In this document: piece after piece, positions 9,374 to 17,635 of the stretch | Layout of the letters: each line of letters starts with the position of its first letter | How positions within the stretch are numbered: position 1 is the stretch's first letter | Source: M3007 sp046296435 | GTDB lineage: Bacteria; Bacteroidota; Bacteroidia; Chitinophagales; Saprospiraceae | Length of the DNA: 64,000 nucleotides | Direction of reading: 5' to 3' | NCBI GenBank assembly: GCA_046296435.1 | Contig: JBKBLI010000002.1 | Span: 39,961 to 103,960, forward strand | Notes under the pieces: generated by a model | Told to the model about the DNA's origin: nothing | The model's database searches: none | The model's input: only the letters and a program-made list of their open reading frames with translations | Translations under genes and position numbers: made by a program

Positions 9374-9389
9374 TTTTTTTTTGAAAAAA
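9374..9389. repeat. T9-G-A6 element directly before the hbd start codon
   Basis: On the minus strand it reads T6-C-A9 followed by T and ATG, so it occupies the ribosome-loading region of hbd. It is a dispersed-family member in 5' leader position. Confidence 0.7.
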
Positions 9390-9422
9390 CGTGTGATGGG
9401 TATCCGATGCCGGTTGAACGGC

Positions 9423-9431
9423 GCAAAGATA
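9423..9431 (-). promoter_or_regulatory. -7 box (TATCTTTGC) for hbd-holA
   Basis: Minus-strand TATCTTTGC, an exact TAnnTTTGC match, 51 bases before the hbd ATG. Transcription starting here would carry the T/A element in the leader. Confidence 0.65.
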
Positions 9432-9598
9432 CGCGTACGCCCCGCCCCGGCCTGCAAAAAAAATTAAAACGCCCCGAAGCGCCGTTTTTTCAACAAGCCC
9501 ACAGAGATCGGGCGCCATGAATGACTCAGGAGCGCAAGCGGCGGGGAGGGATGCGAGCGGCGGAAGCGGAACACGCGCGCTCCCGCCGCCTGCGCCCG

Positions 9599-12500
9599 CT
9601 ATTCGATGACGGTAATATCGCCCTTGTAAATCTGCGCTTCTCCGTCGATCATCGTAATTTGCACGTAGTAAACATACACGCCCGGGTTCACCTTTTTGCC
9701 CCGATAACGCCCATCCCATCCAATCCAGAAGTTGGGTTCCTGCGACGCTTCCAGTTGATAAATCTGGCTACCCCAGCGGTCGAATATACGCACGTCGTCG
9801 ATACGGGCTACCCCCGGGCCTGCGCCGATGCTCCAGTACTCATTACCATTCGAGGCGCTCAGGCTGATGATATTGGGCAGATAGACCTGTTTGGGGCGTT
9901 CGACGCGCACCAGCGTGCTCGCCGTGGCCGTGCAACCCAGGGAGTCGGTAAGGGTCAGCGTGATGCGGCCCGACTGGGTCGGACGCCAGGTTTGCGTCAG
10001 ACAATTGGCGCACGTTGAGTCCTGCAGCGGCGACCACGTTAGGGCGCTCCAGGTATCCAGATTTGATACGGCGGCCAGCGTGAGCGCAGATCCAAATACG
10101 ACCGCTGTATCCGCCGGAAGGAACAATACCGGGATGGGCGGGACTGTCGCCACAAATGTCGAATCTACGTTACAATCGTTGGCATCGACGACGCTAATGG
10201 TATGCTGGCCGGGAGCCAGATCGGGCATGAGCGAAGTGATCAGGTTGCCGTCGAGCAATACGCGTAGCGGCCCTACGCCCCCGCTGGCGCTGATATTGGC
10301 GTCAACACTCAGATCGCCGCAGTCCGGCCTGTCCAGCGTTACGCTGAGTTTGATAGGCGGCGGGGCAGTCAAGGTAGCCGATCCCAACGCCGTACAACCA
10401 TTAGCGTCGGTTACGGTCAGGCTGTAGGAGCCTGCGCTTACGCCGCTCAGCGTTGAGGTATCCGCGCCGTTGTTCCACAGGTAGGAGATGGGGAGAGTTG
10501 CCCCGCTCACCACGACGCCTATGGCGCCATCCTGGCTGTTAGCGCAGCGCAGTCCGAATCCGTTGAAGACGTTCACGGGGTTGACGCTCAGGGTAATGGG
10601 TTGCTTGGCAGGGATGTTGGCGCTCAGCGTGACGCTCAGGCCGTTGGCATCCGTCAGCGTCACCCCATAAACCCCGGCGAGCAAGCCGCTCACCGATTCG
10701 CTGCCGCCGACATTGGCCACCTGCCCGATGCCGCTGCCCGAAGGTCCCGACCACACAAAAGAAAACGGCGGCGACTGCCCGTTCTGGACCGTCACATTCA
10801 GGACGCCCGTAGCCGTGCCGCTGCACAACGGCGCACTGACGCTCAACACGCCTGTCGGCGCGCATGCCGGCAAATCTAAGCTCACCACCGTCGTAATGAT
10901 CGAGTCGCAACCGTTGACGGTCTGCAGGGTTTGCACAAAGGATCCGACCTGCGAGGGGTCGCAGGTCGTTTGGTTGACGGTCGTCGCGTAGGAGGGATTG
11001 AGTAAAGTATTGATCGTGATGATAGAATCGCAACCCGCGGTCGTCTGAAGGTTGAGCGTAACGACTCCCGCCTGAGCCGGATCGCAGGTGAAGGCCGTCT
11101 GCGTTTGTTGGTATGACGGCAAAAGGACCGTATTGGTGACGACCAGCGAATCGCAGCCAAGGCTATTGGTCAGCAGGGTTTGCGTTACGCCGGCCTGAGC
11201 CGGATTGCAGGTGACCGCATCCAGATAGACCGTGTCCAACAGCGAGGGATCGAAGGTTACAATCCGCGTTACGACCGAATCGCAGCCCGCCGCAGTTTGT
11301 AGGTTTTGGACAAAGGTCCCGGCTTGTGTCGGGATGCAGGTGATTTCGTTGACGCTCAGGTTGTACGATGGCTGCAGCACAGTGGTTGCAATCACCAATG
11401 AGTCGCAACCCAACGCATTGGTGAGCAGGGTCTGGGTTATGCCGGCCTGCGATGGGTCGCATGTGTTGAGCGTGAGCAAGGTCGTATCTAAAAGCGAAGC
11501 GTCGAACACGACGACGGTGGTGACGATAGAGTCGCAGCCTGCCGCCGTCTGCAAGTTCTGAACGAAAGTCCCCGCTTGAGCCGCAAAGCAGGTGGTCGCC
11601 GTAAGGCTCAGGTTGTAAGAGGGCAGCAACACCGTGTTGAGAATCACCAAAGAATCGCAGCCCGCCGCATTGGTCAGCAGGGTCTGCGTCACGCCAACTT
11701 GTGCCGGATCGCAGGAACCGGCGCTCAGCAGGGTCGAATCTGTCCCGACGGACGTGTATTCGACGATGGTCGTCACGATGGAGTCGCAGCCGGCTATCGT
11801 CTGTAGATTTTGCACAAAAACGCCCAGAGCGGCGGGATTGCATGAGAAAGTCGTGATGGTCTCGTTGTAGGAAGGTAAAAGTACCGTGTTGGTGATCACC
11901 AGCGAGTCGCAGCCCGCCACATTGCTCAGCAACACCTGACTAACGCCTACCTGCGCCGGATCGCAGGAGCCTGCGCTCAGCAAAGTCGTATCGACGGCCG
12001 CTGGATCAAAAAACACCGTGGTCGTGATGATCGAGTCGCAGCCCGATACAGTCTGCAGGTTTTGCACAAAAACGCCGGCAGCCGCAGGGTCGCAACTCGT
12101 AGCCAGAATCGAAATTTCGAACGAAGGCAGCAAATCTACTTGTGTGATCACGATAGAGTCGCAACCAAACTGATTGCTCAGCGACACCGTAAACAATCCG
12201 GTATCCGCCGGACTGCAACTGCCTGCATTCAAAAACACGACATCCGGCTGATTGACTGCAATGGTGACAGAAGCTGTATCGGCGCAGGCGCCGTTGGCTT
12301 TACTGACTATCACCGAGTAATTAGTCGTAACGGCAGGCGACACTGCAATATCGGCCGTACTCTCGCCTGTGCTCCATTGGAACACAGGGCCGCCCGAGGC
12401 CATAAGCAATGCGCTTTCGCCCTCACATATCGCCGTAGGGCCGCTGATCTGGGCCGTAAAGCGATCGGTAATCTCTATCGCAAAGGTCTGGGCTGCGCCG

Positions 12501-15500
12501 GCGCAGCCCGGTCCAACAGGGGTCACCGTCAGATTGGCTATGCCCGCGGCTGCGGCGACAAATGAGATATCGCCCGTGCCCGAGGCCGCTAATCCTATCG
12601 CAGTGTTGTCATTCGTCCAGTCAAACACCGGATTACCGGCGCCAACGAAGTTCACCTCGACCGTTTCGCCGATGCAAGCCTGTTGCGAACCGGGGTTGTT
12701 GACGCTCACGCCGGGATTCACGGTGATCGCAAAAGATATCGGATCGCCGGCGCAGGGGCCAAGCGTCGGCGCAACCGCAATCTGCGCCATCTGCGGGTTT
12801 GCCCCAGTCATGGCCGTAAAATTGAGGTTGCCTGCGCCGGCGGCGGGCAGTCCGATGGCCGGATTGTCGTTCGTCCACGAAAAAGTCGCCCCGGCCGTAC
12901 CGTCGAAATTGACGCTGACCGTCTCGCCATTGCACACCGATAAGTCGCCGACCGGATTAACATCGGGCGTCGGATTGACCGTCAGTTGAAACAGAATAGG
13001 CGCTCCCGGGCAACCATCCTGAGTGGGCGTCACGAGTATGGCGCCAGTCTCGGGGGCGCTTACGTCAGCCGCCGAAAACGACAGATTGCCCGAGCCGCTG
13101 GCGGGAAGCCCGATGGCCGGGTTGCTGTTGGTCCAATCGTAAGTTTGCATACCTGGGCCGCTAAAGTTGATCGCGACCGGCGTTCCGGCGCAAAAGGTCT
13201 GATCCGGCAGGGTGTCCATCTGCGGCAGCGGGCGCACCACGATGCTGAAGTTGAGGGTATCGCCCGTACAGCCGTTGAGCGTGGGGCTTACCGTCAGCAG
13301 GGCGGTGTCGGCGGCCGGCAGGTTGGGCGCCGTGAAGTTGATGTTGCCGCTGCCGGAGGCTGGCAGGCCGATGTTTACATTGTTGTTCGTCCAATTAAAG
13401 GTCGCGCCGGCGGAGCCGTCAAAATCCAAATTCAGCGTCTGCTGGGCGCAAAGCGTTACATCAGCCGGCTGGTTCATCACGGGCGTGGGGTTGATGGTCA
13501 CAAAAAAAGAGACCTGAGGGCCGACGCAGTTGTTTTCGAAAGGCGTGACTGTGATGATCGAGGAGATCGTATTGCCCGATTGAGCGGCGACAAAACTGAT
13601 ATTACCCGAACCGGTGTTGGGCAGGCCAATCCCCGCATTGCTGTTTTGCCAGTTGAACGTCGGATTTGTGGGGCTGACAAAATTGATCTCGACCAGGTCT
13701 CCGCCGCAGGCCACCTGCGGTCCCGGATTGCTCATGGTCGGAGCCGGGTTGAGCGTGATGGTAAAGGTACGCGAAGCGCCGGTGCAACCATTAAGGGAGG
13801 GCGTCACCACGATAGTAGCCGTCTGCTGCATGCCGTTGTTGACAGGCGTGAAGTTGATATTGCCCGTGCCCGAGGCCGGCAGGCCGATAGCGGGGTTGTT
13901 GTTCGTCCAGGAGTATGTAACCGGCCCGGGCGTAATGCTGTTGAAGTTGACCAAAACGGGCTGGCCGCTCAGGCACTGGGTCACGTTGCCCGGCTGGGTC
14001 ATCAGCGGTGCAGGCGATACCGTGATGGCGAAGGTCTGTGCGGGGCCTACGCAGCCGTCTTCCGTAGCAATCACCGTGACCACGCTGGTTTGCACGCCCA
14101 TCACGTTGGCGGCGGTGAAACTGATGTTGCCCATGCCCGAGGCTCCAAGCCCAATGGCCGTATTCGAATTCGTCCAGTTAAACGTAGGGTTGACGCCATT
14201 CGGACTGGTAAAGACGATCTCCAACAATTCGCCTGAGCAGATAAACGCATCTCCCGGCGGATCGATCTCCGGACCAGGATTGACCGTAATGGCGAACGTC
14301 ATAGGTGCTCCCTCGCAACCGTTCAACTCGGGAGTCACCACAATGGTTCCTACTTCTTGCATGACGACTCCGGCGGTCACAAAACTGATGTTGCCCGTAC
14401 CCGAAGCGCCCAGGCCGATGGCCGGGTTATCGTTTGTCCACGAAAAAGTCGCTCCGGGCGTGCCGCTGAAGTTGACTGCGACGTTTTGCCCGCCGCAGCG
14501 CGTCAAATTGGGCGCCTGATTGACCGTCGGCAGCGGCCGCACGGTGATCGTGAAGGTCTGCGAAGCCCCTACGCAACCATCCTCCGTCGGCGTAACCACA
14601 ATGGTTCCGGTGACGGATATCGGGACGTTAGCGCCCGTAAAGTTGATATCGCCGGCGCCCGAAGCGCCCAAGCCAATGCCCGTGTTGGAGTTCGTCCAGT
14701 TGAACGTTGGATTGTTGGTCCCGTCAAATACTACAGTAAGGGTTTCGCCGGCGCAGATTTCCTGCGGGCCGGGATTCTGTACCGTGGGCCTGGGATTGAC
14801 CGTGATCGTAAACGAAACCGGATCGCCGGGACATCCCGGCAGCGACGGCGTCACCGTGATCACACCTACCTCGGGCGCATTGCCGGCGTTGAGCGGCGTG
14901 AAGTTGATATTGCCCGTGCCAGAGGCGCCAAGACCAATGGCCGTATTGGAGTTGGTCCAGGCGTACATCGTGCCGGCCGGGCCTCCGGTGAAGGTCACCG
15001 CCGCATTGGGCGGGCCGGGACAAACGACCAGATCGGCGGGTTGATCGACGGTGGGCGCGGGCGTGATGGTCACCGTGAACTGCCGCTCGCTGCTACAGCC
15101 CTGAGGGCCAAGTTGGTCGAAGGCATACAGCGTAATCGTAGCCGTAATTTCGTCGCCAGGCTGATACTGGGTTCCGCCGCCGTTGGGCGCCGTGTAGTAA
15201 GCTGCATTGGGCGTGAGGTTAGTGCCGGGGATAGGGGGCAGGGTATAGGCTCCGCACTGAGTCACATTATTGATCGGGTCGATAGCGGGGGGCATGGGAG
15301 CGGGTGGCGAGGGCGGCGATACGCAGCCGGTATTGCCATAGGTATTCGTCAGCGGAAGATAATAGGCGCCATTGCCGCCCGTCAGCAATGCCCGGTCGTA
15401 CGTAATGGTCTGGGTGCAGGCCCCGTTGATTTGAAAAACCGTCGTACGGAGGCCAGATCCGCCATTGGTAAAGGCCCCTGCCGTGCGCGGACAAGTGCTT

Positions 15501-15970
15501 GCAATCACATACACACACTGTCCCATGCCGCACAACGACCCAAAGTTGTAGGTGTTAGCCGTAGCGTTGGCGCTCGTTTGCAGCACCACAATGGCGTTGG
15601 CGGGAATATCCACTCCGGGACCTACCGCAATCAGGTTGGCGCAGCCGGAATACGCGTTAAGGTTGCCGGGCGCCAACCCGCAGGGCGTAGGATCTCCCGG
15701 GTCATTGTCGTTGTTGATGTTGATATCGTTGTTCGTCGGGCCAAGGATGTTGTTATTCTGATCGTAATCCAACTGAATATCGGCCGTATTGAATCCCCCA
15801 CCCGACTGAATGATCACAAACTCGTTTAACTGCTCCGTAGCGCAGGCGTCCACCATCACGGCAACGACTTCGGGGCATTGCGCATAGATTTTTTGTGTCC
15901 AAAAAAACAAAAGGAAAAATGCCGCTTGGTTGCGCAATGCGGCAAAGAGAAACGACTTGAAGCCACTCAT
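9599..15970 (-). CDS. Giant secreted adhesin-like protein, PKD-like and GCDS repeats, T9SS type B domain
   Basis: 2,123 residues from the ATG at 15970, which begins a good signal peptide (hydrophobic FLFAALRNQAAFFLLFF, ending YAQ); an upstream ATG at 16027 gives a poorer N-terminus. Order of parts: an N-terminal lamin-tail-like domain (about residues 30-220); ten PKD/Ig-like units of about 86 residues sharing the core W-T-N-x-N-x-x-I-G-L-x-A-S-G; eleven units of about 42 residues centred on GCDS; SprB-like repeats (SVTVTDANGC type); and a final gliding-motility C-terminal (CHU_C, type B) domain with VRIFDRWGSQIY, WDGRYRGKKVNPGVYVYYV and YKGDITVIE. It is exported by T9SS and likely displayed on the cell surface. 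A role in adhesion or gliding is inferred from domain type only. Confidence 0.9.
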   Translation of the reverse strand: MSGFKSFLFAALRNQAAFFLLFFWTQKIYAQCPEVVAVMVDACATEQLNEFVIIQSGGGFNTADIQLDYDQNNNILGPTNNDININNDNDPGDPTPCGLAPGNLNAYSGCANLIAVGPGVDIPANAIVVLQTSANATANTYNFGSLCGMGQCVYVIASTCPRTAGAFTNGGSGLRTTVFQINGACTQTITYDRALLTGGNGAYYLPLTNTYGNTGCVSPPSPPAPMPPAIDPINNVTQCGAYTLPPIPGTNLTPNAAYYTAPNGGGTQYQPGDEITATITLYAFDQLGPQGCSSERQFTVTITPAPTVDQPADLVVCPGPPNAAVTFTGGPAGTMYAWTNSNTAIGLGASGTGNINFTPLNAGNAPEVGVITVTPSLPGCPGDPVSFTITVNPRPTVQNPGPQEICAGETLTVVFDGTNNPTFNWTNSNTGIGLGASGAGDINFTGANVPISVTGTIVVTPTEDGCVGASQTFTITVRPLPTVNQAPNLTRCGGQNVAVNFSGTPGATFSWTNDNPAIGLGASGTGNISFVTAGVVMQEVGTIVVTPELNGCEGAPMTFAITVNPGPEIDPPGDAFICSGELLEIVFTSPNGVNPTFNWTNSNTAIGLGASGMGNISFTAANVMGVQTSVVTVIATEDGCVGPAQTFAITVSPAPLMTQPGNVTQCLSGQPVLVNFNSITPGPVTYSWTNNNPAIGLPASGTGNINFTPVNNGMQQTATIVVTPSLNGCTGASRTFTITLNPAPTMSNPGPQVACGGDLVEINFVSPTNPTFNWQNSNAGIGLPNTGSGNISFVAAQSGNTISSIITVTPFENNCVGPQVSFFVTINPTPVMNQPADVTLCAQQTLNLDFDGSAGATFNWTNNNVNIGLPASGSGNINFTAPNLPAADTALLTVSPTLNGCTGDTLNFSIVVRPLPQMDTLPDQTFCAGTPVAINFSGPGMQTYDWTNSNPAIGLPASGSGNLSFSAADVSAPETGAILVTPTQDGCPGAPILFQLTVNPTPDVNPVGDLSVCNGETVSVNFDGTAGATFSWTNDNPAIGLPAAGAGNLNFTAMTGANPQMAQIAVAPTLGPCAGDPISFAITVNPGVSVNNPGSQQACIGETVEVNFVGAGNPVFDWTNDNTAIGLAASGTGDISFVAAAAGIANLTVTPVGPGCAGAAQTFAIEITDRFTAQISGPTAICEGESALLMASGGPVFQWSTGESTADIAVSPAVTTNYSVIVSKANGACADTASVTIAVNQPDVVFLNAGSCSPADTGLFTVSLSNQFGCDSIVITQVDLLPSFEISILATSCDPAAAGVFVQNLQTVSGCDSIITTTVFFDPAAVDTTLLSAGSCDPAQVGVSQVLLSNVAGCDSLVITNTVLLPSYNETITTFSCNPAALGVFVQNLQTIAGCDSIVTTIVEYTSVGTDSTLLSAGSCDPAQVGVTQTLLTNAAGCDSLVILNTVLLPSYNLSLTATTCFAAQAGTFVQNLQTAAGCDSIVTTVVVFDASLLDTTLLTLNTCDPSQAGITQTLLTNALGCDSLVIATTVLQPSYNLSVNEITCIPTQAGTFVQNLQTAAGCDSVVTRIVTFDPSLLDTVYLDAVTCNPAQAGVTQTLLTNSLGCDSLVVTNTVLLPSYQQTQTAFTCDPAQAGVVTLNLQTTAGCDSIITINTLLNPSYATTVNQTTCDPSQVGSFVQTLQTVNGCDSIITTVVSLDLPACAPTGVLSVSAPLCSGTATGVLNVTVQNGQSPPFSFVWSGPSGSGIGQVANVGGSESVSGLLAGVYGVTLTDANGLSVTLSANIPAKQPITLSVNPVNVFNGFGLRCANSQDGAIGVVVSGATLPISYLWNNGADTSTLSGVSAGSYSLTVTDANGCTALGSATLTAPPPIKLSVTLDRPDCGDLSVDANISASGGVGPLRVLLDGNLITSLMPDLAPGQHTISVVDANDCNVDSTFVATVPPIPVLFLPADTAVVFGSALTLAAVSNLDTWSALTWSPLQDSTCANCLTQTWRPTQSGRITLTLTDSLGCTATASTLVRVERPKQVYLPNIISLSASNGNEYWSIGAGPGVARIDDVRIFDRWGSQIYQLEASQEPNFWIGWDGRYRGKKVNPGVYVYYVQITMIDGEAQIYKGDITVIE
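10880..12240 (-). repeat. Eleven ~125-bp repeats encoding GCDS units inside the adhesin
   Basis: Units recur about every 125 bases and encode C-x-P-A-Q-A-G-x-x-x-Q-x-L-x-x-x-x-GCDS. They alternate between an A form (LLTN..GCDSLVI, LLPSYN) and a B form (FVQNLQT..GCDSIVTT), giving a higher-order period near 250 bases. Confidence 0.85.
12480..15060 (-). repeat. Ten ~258-bp repeats encoding PKD-like domains inside the adhesin
   Basis: The segment encoding WTNxNxxIGLxASGxGNxxF recurs about every 258 bases, near 14940, 14680, 14420, 14160, 13880, 13630, 13370, 13115, 12850 and 12600. Strong nucleotide similarity between copies makes this array prone to recombination and misassembly. Confidence 0.85.
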
Positions 15971-16027
15971 AAGCAGGGTTGTCGCGTTTGGTGAAATCGT
16001 CTGATGAGGTTTGTTGCAAAAAAACAT

Positions 16028-16036
16028 GCAAATCTA
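16028..16036 (-). promoter_or_regulatory. -7 box (TAGATTTGC) for the adhesin gene
   Basis: Minus-strand exact TAnnTTTGC match 58 bases upstream of the ATG at 15970, which also supports that start over 16027. Confidence 0.55.
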
Positions 16037-16173
16037 CGCCGACAAGGCAATACCAGACAGAGAATGGCATGTTAAATAATTATTTTTTTGTCGTCATGAC
16101 GCTTTTTGAGCAAGATGAAAAATGCGCGCGGGCGGCGGCGGCGCATATCGCGCCCACTTCCCGCTCCCGCTCC

Positions 16174-16187
16174 TTTTTTTAGAAAAA
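16174..16187. repeat. T7-AG-A5 element upstream of the ppa promoter
   Basis: The A-tract ends 19 bases before the -7 box of ppa, roughly where a -33/UP element would lie. Confidence 0.55.
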
Positions 16188-16206
16188 CCATATCCGAAAA
16201 ACTCTC

Positions 16207-16215
16207 TACTTTTGC
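16207..16215 (+). promoter_or_regulatory. -7 box (TACTTTTGC) for ppa
   Basis: Exact TAnnTTTGC match 93 bases before the ppa ATG at 16308. Confidence 0.65.
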
Positions 16216-16307
16216 AGAAACTTCGGATGCAGGCAACCGCGCAAGGCCGTCTCGCAAGGACGGGATTGCGCGGTCGGACAAACCGACCCAACGACAACAC
16301 CAACAAC

Positions 16308-16850
16308 ATGACCACAAATTTCAATCCCTGGCGCCATGTTTCGCCGGGCCTCAACATACCCGAAACGGTAAACGGCATCATCGAAATCCCCAAAGGGACC
16401 CGAGCCAAATACGAACTGGACAAAGAAAGCGGACTACTCAAACTGGACAGGGTGCTGTACAGTTCTGTCTACTATCCGGCCAACTATGGATTCATACCGC
16501 AGAGCTATTGCGAGGATGGCGATCCTCTGGATATTCTGATTTTGTCGCAAATTGACGTTGTGCCGCTGTGTATCGTTTCGGCGCGGGTAATCGGCGTCAT
16601 GCGCATGCTCGACAACGGCGACGCCGACGACAAGATTATCGCCGTGGCGGAGGGCGACCCTGCCGTCAACCACATCCGCGACATTGCCGAGTTACCCCGG
16701 CATTTCATCTCCGAATTGCGCAATTTCTTTGAAGATTACAAAAAATTGGAGCAAAAAACCGTCGTCGTCGAAGAGTTCTTTGACCGCGAGACGGCCATGC
16801 AGATCCTGCTGGATAGCTTCCAAATGTACAGAGAGCACTTTGGCAAATGA
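16308..16850 (+). CDS. ppa: Inorganic pyrophosphatase (family I)
   Basis: 180 residues, the usual size of soluble bacterial PPases. Conserved active-site stretches are visible: EIPKGTRAKYELDKESG, LYSSVYYPANYGFIPQSYCEDGDPLDILIL (carrying the metal-binding aspartates), and DDKIIAV further on. The enzyme hydrolyses PPi to phosphate in the cytoplasm with Mg2+. The frame extends upstream to 16122, but that segment lies across the promoter and shows no conservation; the ATG at 16308 fits the family start (MTTNFNPWRHV). A -7 box precedes it. Confidence 0.95.
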   Translation: MTTNFNPWRHVSPGLNIPETVNGIIEIPKGTRAKYELDKESGLLKLDRVLYSSVYYPANYGFIPQSYCEDGDPLDILILSQIDVVPLCIVSARVIGVMRMLDNGDADDKIIAVAEGDPAVNHIRDIAELPRHFISELRNFFEDYKKLEQKTVVVEEFFDRETAMQILLDSFQMYREHFGK

Positions 16851-16922
16851 GGCCCGCGCCTCAGGCCCACACCCCGCCCGCTCGCCCACGCCCTTATGCC
16901 GCGCTGAGCGCCACAATAACAC

Positions 16923-17336
16923 ATGTCACACTGGTTAGTCAAATCCGAACCTTACGTCTATAGCTTCGACGATCTGATGCGCGACGGGAAAACGCGCTGG
17001 GATGGCGTCCGCAATTATCAGGCCCGCAACAACCTGCGCGCCATGCGCCATGGCGACCGCTGTCTGTACTACCACAGCAACGAAGGTCTCGAAGTCGTAG
17101 GCGTAGCCGAAGTAGTGGGCGAATACTACCCGGATCCCACAGCCGAAAGCGGCAATTGGTCGGCTGTCGATCTCGGTCCTGTGGCGCGCCTCAAGCAGCC
17201 CATATCCCTTTCACAGATCAAGAGCGATCCAGCCCTTCAACAAGTTGGTCTGGTACGCAACCCCCGGCTGTCGGTCATGCCGCTCACCGAGCAAGAGTTC
17301 GAGCGCATCGTCGCGCTCGGCGGAGGGATGATCTGA
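16923..17336 (+). CDS. EVE domain-containing protein
   Basis: 137 residues, essentially a single EVE (DUF55, PUA-like) domain: HWLVKSEPYVYSFDDL at the start, WDGVRNYQARNNLRAM in the middle, and the aromatic cage region MRHGDRCLYYHS. EVE proteins bind modified bases in nucleic acids in eukaryotes (THYN1) and are often linked to modification-dependent restriction or RNA modification in bacteria. The role of stand-alone bacterial members is not established. It follows ppa by 72 bases on the same strand and may be co-transcribed; no functional link is implied. Confidence 0.9.
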   Translation: MSHWLVKSEPYVYSFDDLMRDGKTRWDGVRNYQARNNLRAMRHGDRCLYYHSNEGLEVVGVAEVVGEYYPDPTAESGNWSAVDLGPVARLKQPISLSQIKSDPALQQVGLVRNPRLSVMPLTEQEFERIVALGGGMI

Positions 17337-17445
17337 GCGCACTATATTCTTACATGAAAGCCATACGCCCCCATTCCGACGCCGGGCCGCCGCTTGCCGG
17401 CGCAGGTGAACGGCGTACTGAGCGGGATGCCCTTGCAAGCCGCTA

Positions 17446-17463
17446 TTTTTTTTGAAAAAAAAA
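17446..17463. repeat. T8-G-A9 element downstream of the EVE gene
   Basis: Long T-tract/G/A-tract in intergenic DNA, about 110 bases after the EVE stop and 136 before the next promoter box. Confidence 0.65.
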
Positions 17464-17598
17464 CGAGACGCCCCGCAAGCGCGCGAGACAAGCTGCGGCA
17501 GATAAGCGCAAAAAACCGAACACACCGACAAAAGCGCCGCTAAATACCGTTTTGCGCCTTTTTCTTTCGATAGCGGCCGCAAGTGCGAAAAACGGCAT

Positions 17599-17607
17599 TA
17601 TATTTGC
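17599..17607 (+). promoter_or_regulatory. -7 box (TATATTTGC) for the dockerin-like protein
   Basis: Exact TAnnTTTGC match 29 bases before the ATG at 17636. A T8-CC-A5 element (17613-17627) would lie in the short leader. Confidence 0.65.
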
Positions 17608-17612
17608 ACATA

Positions 17613-17627
17613 TTTTTTTTCCAAAAA
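17613..17627. repeat. T8-CC-A5 element in the leader of the dockerin-like gene
   Basis: Begins 6 bases after the -7 box and ends 8 bases before the ATG at 17636, a further leader-position copy. Confidence 0.6.
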
Positions 17628-17635
17628 CGATTGAT

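Larger units (their letters stand above)
15971..16307. other. Divergent intergenic region between the adhesin and ppa
   Basis: 337 bases holding promoters for both directions: a minus-strand TAGATTTGC at 16028-16036 and a plus-strand TACTTTTGC at 16207-16215. A short palindrome CGTCATGACG lies at 16092-16101 and a T7-AG-A5 element at 16174-16187. No gene is supported. Confidence 0.6.

Noticed and set aside
10880..15060. Regularly spaced repeats resembling a CRISPR array at first sight
   Set aside because: Units are 125 or 258 bases, degenerate, in frame and encode protein domains; no spacers, no leader and no cas genes.
12986..15829. Long plus-strand open frames (416 and 490 codons) opposite the adhesin
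   Set aside because: They follow the adhesin repeats on the antisense strand and have low-complexity Arg/Gly-rich composition, no start context and no conserved motif.
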